DNA of 37,881 bases from Gemmatimonadota bacterium. Lineage in GTDB: Bacteria > Gemmatimonadota > Gemmatimonadetes > Longimicrobiales > Gaopeijiaceae. Position numbers and translations under genes: made by a program. Under the pieces are notes generated by a model, which was not told the DNA's origin, searched no databases, and was given only the letters and a program-made list of their open reading frames with translations. Of this stretch, positions 1 to 7,852 are shown piece by piece (within the stretch, counting starts at the first letter, position 1; every line of letters starts with the position of its first letter). The stretch covers positions 1 to 37,881 of the forward strand of contig SHZR01000025.1 in the NCBI GenBank assembly GCA_009692205.1. Reading direction: 5' to 3'.

Positions 1-131
1 GCGTCGCCACCAAACTTCTTCGCCTGTGTGAACGTGATCGCTGCCGTCAACGTCGTCTTCCCGTGGTCCACGTGCCCAATCGTGCCCACGTTCACGTGCG
101 GCTTCGTCCGCTCGAACTTCCCCTTGGCCAT
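1..131 (-). CDS. tuf: Elongation factor Tu, N-terminal fragment
   Basis: This is the first 43 codons of a translational GTPase, read on the minus strand and cut by the window edge. The translation begins [20 protein letters not shown] and continues into the P-loop (GHVDHGKT), which is diagnostic of EF-Tu. EF-Tu delivers aminoacyl-tRNA to the ribosome in the cytoplasm. The start is the ATG complementary to 129-131. Three tRNA genes (Tyr, Gly, Thr) lie directly upstream on the same strand, the common bacterial tRNA-Tyr/Gly/Thr-tuf arrangement, so the four are probably co-transcribed. The rest of the gene lies outside the window, so its integrity cannot be judged. Confidence 0.96.
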   Translation of the reverse strand, partial: MAKGKFERTKPHVNVGTIGHVDHGKTTLTAAITFTQAKKFGGD

Positions 132-249
132 TCTCGTCCTCTTCGGATCGTCTAACGCTTACGGATGGGACTCGAGGTCCCGGCTTCGTCTTCGACTTCA
201 CCCTTTCCACTGCACCCTCGGCACCACTTCCAACTCACTCTGGCACGAG

Positions 250-321
250 AGCTCTGGGCGGGGATTGAACCCGCGGCCTCGTCCTTACCAAGGACGCGCT
301 CTACCACTGAGCTACCAGAGC
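250..321 (-). tRNA. tRNA-Thr (anticodon GGT)
   Basis: The minus strand folds as a full cloverleaf. The 7-bp acceptor GCTCTGG pairs with CCAGAGC. The D-arm contains AGCTCAGTGGTAGAGC. The anticodon stem CGTCC/GGACG encloses loop TTGGTAA with anticodon GGT, and the T-loop is TTCAATC. The discriminator is T and CCA is not encoded. It lies between tRNA-Gly and tuf and is probably cut from the same transcript. Confidence 0.96.
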
Positions 322-355
322 GCGCTTCTGTCCGGCTTTCCGCCGGGTCCTTCAG

Positions 356-429
356 AGCGGGAGACGGGACTCGAACCCGCGACCCTCAGCTTGGAAGGCT
401 GATGCTCTAGCCAACTGAGCTACTCCCGC
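356..429 (-). tRNA. tRNA-Gly (anticodon TCC)
   Basis: Minus-strand cloverleaf. Acceptor GCGGGAG pairs with CTCCCGC. The anticodon stem TCAGC/GCTGA encloses loop CTTCCAA with anticodon TCC. The T-loop is TTCGAGT. CCA is not encoded. It is the middle member of the Tyr-Gly-Thr-tuf cluster. Confidence 0.96.
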
Positions 430-471
430 AGTGCCCCCGTCTCCGTCTCGTTTCTTATCGATCTAGTCCAG

Positions 472-554
472 TGGTGGGGGGAGGACTCGAACCTCCGAAG
501 GCTTTCGCCAGCAGATTTACAGTCTGCCCCGTTTGACCGCTTCGGTACCCCACC
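472..554 (-). tRNA. tRNA-Tyr (anticodon GTA)
   Basis: Minus-strand class II tRNA of 83 nt with the long variable arm expected for bacterial tRNA-Tyr. Acceptor GGTGGGG pairs with CCCCACC. The anticodon stem CAGAC/ATCTG region encloses anticodon GTA. The T-loop is TTCGAGT. The discriminator is A and CCA is not encoded. It is the promoter-proximal gene of the tRNA-tuf cluster. Confidence 0.95.
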
Positions 555-625
555 GCATCACGCACCCGAAACCGTCATTTGGTACTGGGGGCGCTCGCCG
601 CAGGTCCCTGACTCCTTCGAATTGG

Positions 626-660
626 AAAAAGCCGCCCCAAGCGCCTGGAGCGGCTGTTTT
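626..660. terminator. Possible bidirectional intrinsic terminator upstream of the tRNA-tuf cluster
   Basis: AGCCGC (630-635) pairs with GCGGCT (650-655), with an inner CCA/TGG helix. The hairpin is flanked by A5 on the left (T5 when read on the minus strand) and T4 at 657-660. It separates the tRNA-tuf transcript from whatever lies upstream. The rest of 555-777 shows no gene and no convincing promoter. Confidence 0.5.
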
Positions 661-777
661 GCGGACGAGCAAAGGAAGGTACAGCGTGAGGTGGGGGTCG
701 TAAAGAGCGGAGCCATGGGTTTTTCCGGGCAGCCGACCGATCCCGTCATTGGCCGGCCCCGGACGCATCCCTAGACT

Positions 778-800
778 CATGTGCATGCATCATGCACATG
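778..800. promoter_or_regulatory. Perfect 9-bp inverted repeat at the toxin-antitoxin start, candidate operator
   Basis: Arms CATGTGCAT (778-786) and ATGCACATG (792-800) are exact reverse complements with a 5-nt spacer. The repeat ends immediately before the GGAGG ribosome-binding site of the antitoxin. This is where autoregulatory RHH antitoxins usually bind. The operator role is inferred from position and symmetry. Confidence 0.5.
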
Positions 801-809
801 GAGGATGAA

Positions 810-998
810 GTGGCGGACCGCCTCCATTTTCTCATGGACGACAACGAGAAGGCCCGGTACCAGGAGGTAGCGCGCCGGGAGGGGAAGACGCTCAGCGTCT
901 GGCTCCGCGAGGCAGCCGAGGCGACGTACCAGGCCTCGGTGGACGCTCGCGCGCTCGGGCCTCGATCCGAGGGGAGACGCCCGCGAACGATGGCCTGA
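810..998 (+). CDS. RHH-type antitoxin-like protein, partner of a truncated PIN toxin
   Basis: This encodes a small protein of about 62 residues. It has a short beta-strand segment (DRLHFLMDD) and then two helices (NEKARYQEVARREGK and LSVWLREAAEATYQ), the ribbon-helix-helix pattern of CopG/VapB-like antitoxins. I prefer the GTG at 810 because GGAGG lies at 800-804 with 5-nt spacing. ATGs at 792 and 798 are alternatives but lack a ribosome-binding site and sit inside the inverted repeat. The PIN-domain gene begins 16 nt downstream, the usual antitoxin-toxin order. In the family the antitoxin neutralises the toxin and represses the operon. With the toxin apparently broken, this gene may be an orphan remnant. 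Confidence 0.6.
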   Translation: MADRLHFLMDDNEKARYQEVARREGKTLSVWLREAAEATYQASVDARALGPRSEGRRPRTMA

Positions 999-1014
999 CG
1001 CGGCGCGGCCGTTC

Positions 1015-1314
1015 GTGATCTTCGTCGACACGAACGTCTTCATGTACGCGGTCGGGCGGGAGCACCCGCTCAAAGAGGAGGCTCGTGCGTTCTTTCGGAG
1101 TCAGGGGGACACCGGCGAGCCGCTCGCCACCTCGGCCGAGGTCCTTCAGGGGCTGCTCCACGCCTACGTCCCGGTCAACCGGCTCGACGCGCTCGATGCA
1201 GCGCTCCTCCTCGTGACCTCGCGAACCGGAACCATTTGGTCGCTCGACGCCGAGGACGCTCTCTTGGCACGTCAGCTCGTCGCGAAGCATCCGGGCCTGA
1301 GAGCCCGAGATCTA
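1015..1314 (+). pseudogene. PIN-domain (VapC-like) toxin, truncated at its 3' end
   Basis: From a GTG start the product reads MIFVDTNVFMYAVGREHP and continues for about 100 residues with the PIN pattern. D5 lies in the VDTN motif, E42 follows in SAEVLQ, and D99 lies in RARDL. PIN toxins are Mg-dependent ribonucleases that cut tRNA or mRNA. After RARDL the family normally continues with about 30 residues carrying the last acidic residue. Here the frame runs into proline/arginine-rich sequence, through an opposite-strand tRNA gene, to 1869. I therefore end the recognisable gene at about 1314 and infer a deletion or frameshift that removed the C-terminus. Positions 1315-1559 hold no recognisable gene. 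Confidence 0.6.
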
Positions 1315-1496
1315 CGCCGGCTACCCCTCAGCCGTTACCCGGCTTGCCGAACTACCCGAACGCCGCCGCCAACCCCCGGTCGAACGTCTTCACGCGCTCG
1401 AAGCCGCGCCGACGGCAGCACGCGAGGTGCAGCCCCGCATGGAAATCAACCATCCTCGCTTCAGGCAAAGTCCCTTGAGCGGCGAAGCTCCAGACT

Positions 1497-1533
1497 CGAG
1501 CCCCGATCCGATCCGTCGGGTCGGGGCTCGTTT
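1497..1533. terminator. Strong 15-bp hairpin between the toxin remnant and tRNA-Thr
   Basis: CGAGCCCCGATCCGA (1497-1511) pairs with TCGGGTCGGGGCTCG (1516-1530) around loop TCCG, with a single T-G wobble. On the plus strand it is followed by TTT only, and on the minus strand by no T-run. It lies 30 nt beyond the 3' end of tRNA-Thr(TGT), so it may end or protect that transcript. The direction is uncertain. Confidence 0.45.
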
Positions 1534-1559
1534 GGGCCGAGAAAGAGCGCGTTGCCAGA

Positions 1560-1632
1560 AGCTGGCGCGGGGACTCGAACCCCGGACCTGCTGATTACAA
1601 ATCAGCTGCTCTACCAGCTGAGCTACGCCAGC
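1560..1632 (-). tRNA. tRNA-Thr (anticodon TGT)
   Basis: Minus-strand cloverleaf. Acceptor GCTGGCG pairs with CGCCAGC. The D-arm contains AGCTCAGCTGGTAGAGC. The anticodon stem GCTGA/TCAGC encloses loop TTTGTAA with anticodon TGT. The T-loop is TTCGAGT. CCA is not encoded. It stands alone, downstream of the M20 peptidase gene on the same strand. Confidence 0.96.
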
Positions 1633-1722
1633 GCGCGTTCGCAGAACGTAGCGCGCGCCGCTCTGGAGGGTCAACGAAAGAGGTGGAAGTCACCGTCCAT
1701 TGCTGGTTGCAACCGCGCTTGC

Positions 1723-3238
1723 TCAGCGAGGCATGGTCATGATCCTCGCCAGCAACTCAATCGATTGCCAGAGATTGCCCAGGCGCAGGTTCTCGTCGGG
1801 CCCGTGCTGATTGTTGTCATGATTCACCAGCGACACGCCCACCGTGGGGATCCCCCAGGCCTTCGCTGAACTCCGTGAAGGGGAGCGATCCACCGAGGGT
1901 GGGCAGGCGTACCGGGGGCACACCGTCCACGGTGAGCGCCCCCGCCACGGTCGCACTGATCCAGCTCTCCATGGTCACGCGAGCCGCTCGGGTTCCCGAG
2001 CCCGCGTCGATGCGCGCCAGCAGGGGATAGCGCTTACGCTCTTCGTCTGTCGGGTCTCGGTCCAGCACGACGTGGTAGCCCTGACTCCGCACATGCTCAG
2101 CCACCAGCTCGGTCTGCCTCGCAGGATCGAGCCCGTTGACCATCCGCATGCTGATTCGGGCCCTCGCGAACGCCGGGATGGCCGTGCGCGCCGGGGCGCT
2201 GAGTCCCCCGCCAGATTCCATCGCAAGCACATTGAGAGTGGGCTGGTTGAGCTTCAGTTCGAGGCGCTTAGCTGCCCTCTCGGGTTGCGCGATTCCGAAT
2301 GCGTCGGCCAGCGAGGCCTCGATGTCCGGTATCGCTTCCAGTGCCTCGCGCTCGGCCGGCGTGAGCGGAATCACGTCATCGTGGAATCCGTCGATGAGGA
2401 TGTTTCCCTCCTCATCCTTCATGCTCGACAACAACCGCCCGAGCTGGATCGACGGGTCGGGAGCCCAGTTTCCGTAATTCCCGCTGTGGAGGTCGCTTCG
2501 CGCCGTGAATACGGTGAGGGTGAGCGCGGCCTGGCCCCGGACGCCGTGGTAGATGGTAGGCCTCCCGCTCGGGTGGCGAGGTCCATCAAGAGTGATGGCG
2601 AGGTCAGCGTCCAATGCGTCGCCCCGCTCCACCATGAACCGACCGAAATTCGCCGAGCCGGCTTCCTCCTGCCCATCGAGAACCACGCGCATGCTCCAAG
2701 CGGGGCGCTGGCCGATGGCACGCAGCGCGTCGACCGCGTTGAGAAGGGCAACGATGGGGCCCTTGTCATCCGAGGAAGACCGAGCGTACACGCGCCAGTC
2801 AGGGTCGAACCGCGCCCCTGAAGCATCCAGCTCGATGGCCCCGGATGGCGTTACGAGGCAGGGTTCGAAGGGGCCGCAGTGCGTCCATTCTGCGGGATTG
2901 ACGGGTTGTCCGTCGTAATGGATGTAAAAGAGGATCGTTCCGCGCGAAGGCTCCGCGTCCAGCTGGGCCAGAACGACGGGCGCGCCTGGTCCATCGCTCG
3001 CATCGACCGTGAAGCCGCGGTTGCGGAACATGGCCGACAGCATCTCGGCGTTCCGGCGAATGTTCGCTTCGTCGCTCGCGATATTCGGGATCCGCAGGAG
3101 CTGGAAGAACTCCTCGAGGATTTCCCGCTCGCGCCCCTCGCGCCATGCGCGGACCGGCGACTGCTGGGCTTCCACAGAGCCGATGGAGAGAAGAAGTGGG
3201 GCCAGGGCGACCGGCAGGAGTCCATGACCGAACTTCAT
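1723..3238 (-). pseudogene. Exported M20-family metallopeptidase with a frameshift near its 3' end
   Basis: M20 enzymes are di-zinc amino- or carboxypeptidases. The start ATG (3236-3238) follows a good AGGGGAGG site and opens a Sec signal peptide of about 24 residues ending SVEA-QQ. Metal-site motifs follow in order: H107-x-D109 (FYIHYDGQ), D157/D158 (SSSDDKGP), E191/E192 (DGQEEAGS) and D218. The reading frame stops at 1817. However, the family C-terminus (IPTVGVSLVNHDNNQHGPDE and onward) continues in another frame to 1723. Removing one G from the GGGGG run at about 1855-1859 joins the two exactly. That tail carries the last metal-ligand histidine, so the product as written would be inactive. 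A sequencing error in the homopolymer is the main alternative to a real mutation. Confidence 0.85.
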
Positions 3239-3410
3239 ACGACCTCCCCTTGATGGCCGGACAGTGGGCTCCGAATAACCTGCCGCTGGCCCGCGGCCCC
3301 CGCCAGTCGACAGCGCTCGGTGGCGACATTTCTCCATGTCATCGCCCGTCCGCATGGTCGGGGTCCACGAGTCCTCCCGCGGCGAGAACCGGTCCCCCCG
3401 GAGGGGCCAT

Positions 3411-3465
3411 CGGCGCGGCGCAACGCCCTGAGCGCCCTGACGCACCGAGCCTACGCGCCGCGCCG
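3411..3465. repeat. 11-bp GC-only inverted repeat in the cysS-M20 intergenic gap
   Basis: CGGCGCGGCGC (3411-3421) and GCGCCGCGCCG (3455-3465) are exact reverse complements 33 nt apart. They lie about 75 nt beyond the 3' end of cysS, in the only gene-free stretch of about 300 nt (3239-3539). No T-run follows on either strand. It could aid transcript ending, but a chance GC-rich match is possible. I see no gene in this gap. Confidence 0.3.
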
Positions 3466-3539
3466 CTGAGCGAGTCCCCCGTCTACCTAGCAGTTGGACG
3501 AGCGGGCCCCGTAGGGGGGACCGGGTCTCGCCGTGCTGC

Positions 3540-5003
3540 TTACTTGGGCGCCGCGCCTGATGCAGCCGCCGCCGGCCCCAGCACCTTCCACCGCGTCCCC
3601 CCCGCCCCGTCCTCGAGCACGATCCCCCGGGCGGTCAGTTCGCCCCGGATCGCATCGGCGGCTGCGAAGTCCTTCCGCTTCCGCGCATCAGCCCGTGCTT
3701 GGATCCTCTCCTCGACCCACGAGGCCAGCGACGCGTCCACCGACCGGGAGGCCTTGGCCACTTCCAAGAGCCCGAGCACCCGATCCATCGACGACAATGC
3801 GTCACGGACGCTCGCCACGTCCTCGGCCGGGACCCGGGGGCGCGCGTCGAGAAGGGCGTTGACGCGGTTCACGAGGCCGAAGAGCGCGGCCATGGCATCG
3901 GCGGTGTTGAAGTCATTGTCCATGGCGGCCCGGAAGGCGGCGAGCGTTTCCGCGGAAACGTCGCGGAGCCCACTCGGCTCGCCGTCCCCGACGGGAACCG
4001 CCTCCAGCCGACTCTCGAAATTGACCAGGCGCTGCACGGCGCTGCGCGAGGCGTCCAGCCCGTCGCGCGTGAAGTTCAGGTCGCTCCGGTAGTGGGCGGA
4101 GACGAGCTGGTGCCGGATCGAGGCGGGATCGTAGCCCTCCTCGAGGAGCTGCCTCACGGTGACGAAGTTGCCGAGAGACTTCGACATCTTCCGCCCCTCG
4201 ACCTGGAGATGCTTGACGTGCAGCCAGTTCCTGACGAACAGCTTGCCCGTCGCGGCCTCCGACTGGGCGATCTCGTTCTCGTGGTGCGGAAAGACGAGAT
4301 CCTCACCTCCCAGATGCAGATCGAGTGTGTCCCCGAGCTCCGTGAGGCTCATGACGGAGCACTCGAGGTGCCATCCGGGGCGGCCGCGGCCCCACGGCGA
4401 GTCCCACGCCGCCATGGCCTTCTCGTCGGCTTCAGCGGCGGGCTTCCACAGCGCGAAGTCCCGCGCGTCCTCCTTCTCGTATTCGTCCTGAGACACGCGC
4501 GCGCCCACCTTGAGCGTCGAGGTGTCGATCCCCTTCAGGCGACCGTAGCGGGGGAACGAGGCGACCGAGAAGTAGACGGCGCCGTCATCGGCGACGTAGG
4601 CGTGGCCGTTCGCGATCAGCCGAACCACGAAGTCCACCATCTGCGTGATGTACTGCGTGGCCCTCGGATAGCTGTCGGCGGGAAGCATGCCGAGCGTGTT
4701 GCAGTCTGCCAGGAATGCCTCGCCGAACGGGCGCGTGAACTCGGCGACGCTGCTTCCCGCCTTCACCGCCCCGCCGATCGTCTTGTCGTCGACGTCCGTG
4801 AGGTTCATCACGAAGCGGACGTTGTACCCGCTCCACTCGAGGTGCCGGTGCACGACGTCGAAGAAGAGGAACGTTCGGAAGTTGCCGATGTGCGCGTGGT
4901 CGTAGATCGTCGGCCCGCAGGCGTAGATCCGCGCTTTGCCATCCTCCAGGGGTTCGAACGGGCTCAGCGCCCTCGTCTCGGTATTGAAGACCTTCAGCGC
5001 CAT
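3540..5003 (-). CDS. cysS: Cysteine--tRNA ligase
   Basis: This class I aminoacyl-tRNA synthetase charges tRNA-Cys with cysteine in the cytoplasm. At 487 residues it has the usual length. The N-terminus KARIYACGPTIYDHAHIGNF contains the zinc-binding C29 and the HIGH-type motif (residues 38-41). C215 and the HHE motif (240-242) complete the zinc site, and KMSKS lies at 272-276. The helical tRNA-binding region and small C-terminal domain follow. The start ATG overlaps the pyrF stop by one base (TGATG), which suggests translational coupling. It is the last gene of the minus-strand overlapping operon. Confidence 0.97.
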   Translation of the reverse strand: MALKVFNTETRALSPFEPLEDGKARIYACGPTIYDHAHIGNFRTFLFFDVVHRHLEWSGYNVRFVMNLTDVDDKTIGGAVKAGSSVAEFTRPFGEAFLADCNTLGMLPADSYPRATQYITQMVDFVVRLIANGHAYVADDGAVYFSVASFPRYGRLKGIDTSTLKVGARVSQDEYEKEDARDFALWKPAAEADEKAMAAWDSPWGRGRPGWHLECSVMSLTELGDTLDLHLGGEDLVFPHHENEIAQSEAATGKLFVRNWLHVKHLQVEGRKMSKSLGNFVTVRQLLEEGYDPASIRHQLVSAHYRSDLNFTRDGLDASRSAVQRLVNFESRLEAVPVGDGEPSGLRDVSAETLAAFRAAMDNDFNTADAMAALFGLVNRVNALLDARPRVPAEDVASVRDALSSMDRVLGLLEVAKASRSVDASLASWVEERIQARADARKRKDFAAADAIRGELTARGIVLEDGAGGTRWKVLGPAAAASGAAPK

Positions 5004-5719
5004 CAGCCCCTCGTTCCGGGAGTCTCCGCTTCGGCCCCCGCCACTTCGGAAAGCACCGTCGCGAGCGCTGCCGACGGATCCGAAGCGCTCGTCACCGCGC
5101 GTCCAACCACCAGATAGTCGGCGCCGGCCCTCACGGCCGCGGCGGGCGTAGCTACCCGCTTCTGGTCGCCTCGGTCCGTGCCCGCGGGTCGAATTCCCGG
5201 CACGACCAGCAGGAAGCCCGCGCCGTGGCGCGCGCGCAAAGCGGCGGCCTCTTCCGCCGACGCGACGACCCCGTCCAGGCCCGACGCTTGGGCCAGGTCG
5301 GCGAGTCGGTCAACCTCCGCGGACACCGAGTCGATGTCGCGTCCCCACGCCGCGCGCAGATCTTCCGACGCCAGGGACGTCAGCACGGTGACCCCCACGA
5401 GGCGCATCGGGCCCGTGCGGGCCCCGCGGGCAGCCTCGAGCATGGCGCGCCCGCCCGCCGCGTGCAGGGTGAGCAGGTCGATGGAGAGGTCGGACGCCGC
5501 AGCGACCGCGCCCACTACCGTGTTCGGGATGTCGTGGAGCTTCAGGTCGAGAAAGACGCGCTTGCCTCGCGCTCGCAGCTCGGAGACGACGGACGGGCCC
5601 GCGCGCGTATAGAGCTCGAGCCCCACCTTGTAGAAGTCGGCCGCCTCTCCCAGCGCCTCGACGAGCCGAATCGCTTCCGTCGCCGAGGCCGTGTCGAGCG
5701 CGAGGATGACCTTGGCCAT
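5003..5719 (-). CDS. pyrF: Orotidine 5'-phosphate decarboxylase
   Basis: PyrF decarboxylates OMP to UMP, the last step of de novo pyrimidine synthesis. The 238-residue product begins MAKVILALDTASATEAIRLV and carries the catalytic FLDLKLHDIPNTV motif (D-K-x-x-D) near residues 57-69. The phosphate-binding end TPAAAVRAGADYLVVGRAVT is also present. An upstream in-frame start would add 17 residues that do not look like the family, so I use the ATG at 5717-5719. It starts 4 nt after the pyrD stop and its stop overlaps cysS, so the genes are very likely co-translated. Confidence 0.96.
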   Translation of the reverse strand: MAKVILALDTASATEAIRLVEALGEAADFYKVGLELYTRAGPSVVSELRARGKRVFLDLKLHDIPNTVVGAVAAASDLSIDLLTLHAAGGRAMLEAARGARTGPMRLVGVTVLTSLASEDLRAAWGRDIDSVSAEVDRLADLAQASGLDGVVASAEEAAALRARHGAGFLLVVPGIRPAGTDRGDQKRVATPAAAVRAGADYLVVGRAVTSASDPSAALATVLSEVAGAEAETPGTRG

Positions 5720-5723
5720 CAGG

Positions 5724-6641
5724 CTACGCGGCGAGGCCCCGCACGATCTCCCCCCACGCGGCGACTCCACGCGCGCGCCCCCATCTCTCGAGGCCGCGCA
5801 CCAGGTGCTCCCCCGCTCGCGGTGCGGCGAACGATGCGGTGCCTACCTGCACGAGCGCCGCTCCCGCCCTCGCGTAGGCGACGGCGTCCGCGGGGGCGAG
5901 CACGCCACCCACGCCGAGCAGGGGAAGGCGCGTATGCTCCCGAGCCTCGCGCACGGCGCGGAGTCCGACCGGAAGGAGCGCCGGTCCGCTCACCCCTCCG
6001 GGGCCTGCACCCAGCTCGGGCTCACCGGAGCCGGCGCGAAGCAGCAGCCCCGGGATCGTGTTCACGAGCGTGAGGCCGTCGGCGCCGGCGTCGGTGGCCG
6101 TCCGCACCGTCTTCCCGAGATCGGGGTCGTTCGGAGCGAGTTTGGCGAGGAGCGGGCGCTGCGTGCGCGCGCGGCACCCGGAGACGATCTCGGCCAGGGC
6201 AGCCGAGTCGAGCGCGAAGGGAGGACCTCCGCGCTTCGCGTCGTTCGGGCACGAGAGGTTCAGCTCGAAGCCCAGAAATCCGGCGTCGCCGTCGAGTCCT
6301 TCGACCAGGCGGAAGTAGTCCTCGATCGTGTGCCCCGCCAAACTCACGAACACGCGCGCTTTCACGACGTGGGCGGCGAGCCACGGCAGTTTGTCTCGTC
6401 TCGCGGCGGCCAGCCCGGGGTTCGCGAGCCCGACCGAGTTGAGCATTCCGCCCGCGAACTCCGTGACGCGGGGCGCCGGGTTGCCGTTGCGGGGCTCGAT
6501 CGTCACCGACTTCGTCACCAGTCCGCCGAGCTTCTCGAGATCGACCACCTCGGCCACCTCCTGCCCGAAGCCGCAGGTGCCGGCAGCCAGGAGCACCGGG
6601 TTCTGGAAGCGGGCTCCGAACAGCTCGATGTCGAGCCTCAC
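5724..6641 (-). CDS. pyrD: Dihydroorotate dehydrogenase, class 1 (1B-like catalytic subunit)
   Basis: PyrD oxidises dihydroorotate to orotate using FMN. The 305-residue product shows the class 1 pattern. The N-terminus has NPVLLAAGTCGFG, and NLSCPN carries the catalytic cysteine typical of cytosolic class 1 enzymes. The FMN-phosphate region GVGGVLAPADAVAYARAGA follows. The start is a GTG (6639-6641) overlapping the amidase stop as GTGA. Class 1B enzymes normally pair with the iron-sulfur/FAD subunit PyrK. No pyrK is in the window, so the electron acceptor is unknown. It is adjacent to pyrF, giving two consecutive steps of pyrimidine synthesis. Confidence 0.95.
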   Translation of the reverse strand: MRLDIELFGARFQNPVLLAAGTCGFGQEVAEVVDLEKLGGLVTKSVTIEPRNGNPAPRVTEFAGGMLNSVGLANPGLAAARRDKLPWLAAHVVKARVFVSLAGHTIEDYFRLVEGLDGDAGFLGFELNLSCPNDAKRGGPPFALDSAALAEIVSGCRARTQRPLLAKLAPNDPDLGKTVRTATDAGADGLTLVNTIPGLLLRAGSGEPELGAGPGGVSGPALLPVGLRAVREAREHTRLPLLGVGGVLAPADAVAYARAGAALVQVGTASFAAPRAGEHLVRGLERWGRARGVAAWGEIVRGLAA

Positions 6642-7852
6642 CTATCGCCGTTCCCGGGCGGATAACGCTCGAAGAACCGCTCGATGGCGCGGGCCAGGGC
6701 CTGTGCAGTGTCTCTCTGGAACGCGCGCTCAGCGAGCAGCCGTCCCTCCTCGTCGTGCGACAGGTATCCCGTCTCGACGAGCACGGAGGGCATCAAGGCA
6801 TTCGTGAGGACGGCGAGCACGCCCTGCTTCACGCCCCGGTTGGGCCCCGGGTGGAACTCCTCGAGCTCCTGCTGCGTGAACTCGGCGAGCAGACTCGACC
6901 AGTGCGAATGATCGAGATTCCTGAGCTCCCGGAGAATGAAGTCGAGGTCGGGCTCGTTCTCTGGATCGACGCCCTGGCCCTGGTAGCTCAGTGACGCATT
7001 CTCGTTCGCGGATACGCGCCGCTCGTGCTCGGTGCGTGCCTCCGACAGGAAGTACGTCTCGAAGCCGCGGGTCGTGCGCTGGTTCGGAATCGAGTTGCCG
7101 TGGATCGATATGAAGAGCCCGGGGCGCTCGCCTTTGACCTTCGTGGCGATCTCCCCGCGCTCCCACAGGTCGACGAAGACGTCCGTGTCCCTCGTCATGT
7201 GGACTTCGAAGTCTGTGTTCCGCCTCAGGATCGCGGCGAGATCGAGAGCGACCGCGAGCGCCACATCTTTTTCGCGGATCCCGCGCGGACCCAAGGCCCC
7301 GGGGTCGGCACCCCCGTGCCCCGCGTCGATGATCACGACGCGCGGACCGTCGTAGGTCGACGGACCGGTAGGCAGCTGCACGGCCCCCCCGCCCGGCCCC
7401 CCACCGGCCGGTCGAGCGCCCCCGACCAACGAGGGATCGCCGGCACGCAGCAAGGACCGCGCGCCGTCGTACTCGTACAGGTCGGGGAGCCGTGTCGGGA
7501 AGAAGTCCGTCAGCAGCTGGAGGGGAACCAACACCCGGTTCGCATCCCGATAGGGCGCGTCGGAGAGCTGGAACACCAAACCGTCCCAACGGAAGAACGG
7601 AGAGCCGATCCGGAGCGCGACGACGATCTCGTTCGGCACGGCAATCGTGATGTCGCCGCCGACCTCGGTCACGCTCCATCCGAGGTCGTCGAGGAGCGCG
7701 AGTTGAACGGTGGCGTAGCCTCGATCGAACACCACGCCCGCGTCGGTCATGGAGCCGTCGGCGCGCTCGATGCGCAACGCGGGCGCCTGCTGCGCCGCGG
7801 CCGGCGCGCACAAGAGCAGCGCCGCGACCCACCCTTGCCGCACGGCCCTCAA
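6638..7852 (-). CDS. Exported N-acetylmuramoyl-L-alanine amidase (Amidase_3)
   Basis: This zinc enzyme cuts the bond between MurNAc and L-alanine in peptidoglycan. The N-terminal hydrophobic stretch VAALLLCAPAAAQQ is a Sec signal. A roughly 110-residue domain resembling a copper-amine-oxidase-like or AMIN-type module follows, then a glycine-rich linker (residues 145-157). The catalytic domain has H179 in DAGHGG, E194 in GIREKDV, a histidine in SIHGN and the catalytic glutamate in VETGYLSHDEE. The start is probably TTG (7850-7852), overlapping the smpB stop by 4 nt. A GTG three codons later is possible. Its stop overlaps pyrD. It acts in the periplasm, probably in cell separation or wall turnover. 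Confidence 0.92.
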   Translation of the reverse strand: MRAVRQGWVAALLLCAPAAAQQAPALRIERADGSMTDAGVVFDRGYATVQLALLDDLGWSVTEVGGDITIAVPNEIVVALRIGSPFFRWDGLVFQLSDAPYRDANRVLVPLQLLTDFFPTRLPDLYEYDGARSLLRAGDPSLVGGARPAGGGPGGGAVQLPTGPSTYDGPRVVIIDAGHGGADPGALGPRGIREKDVALAVALDLAAILRRNTDFEVHMTRDTDVFVDLWERGEIATKVKGERPGLFISIHGNSIPNQRTTRGFETYFLSEARTEHERRVSANENASLSYQGQGVDPENEPDLDFILRELRNLDHSHWSSLLAEFTQQELEEFHPGPNRGVKQGVLAVLTNALMPSVLVETGYLSHDEEGRLLAERAFQRDTAQALARAIERFFERYPPGNGDR

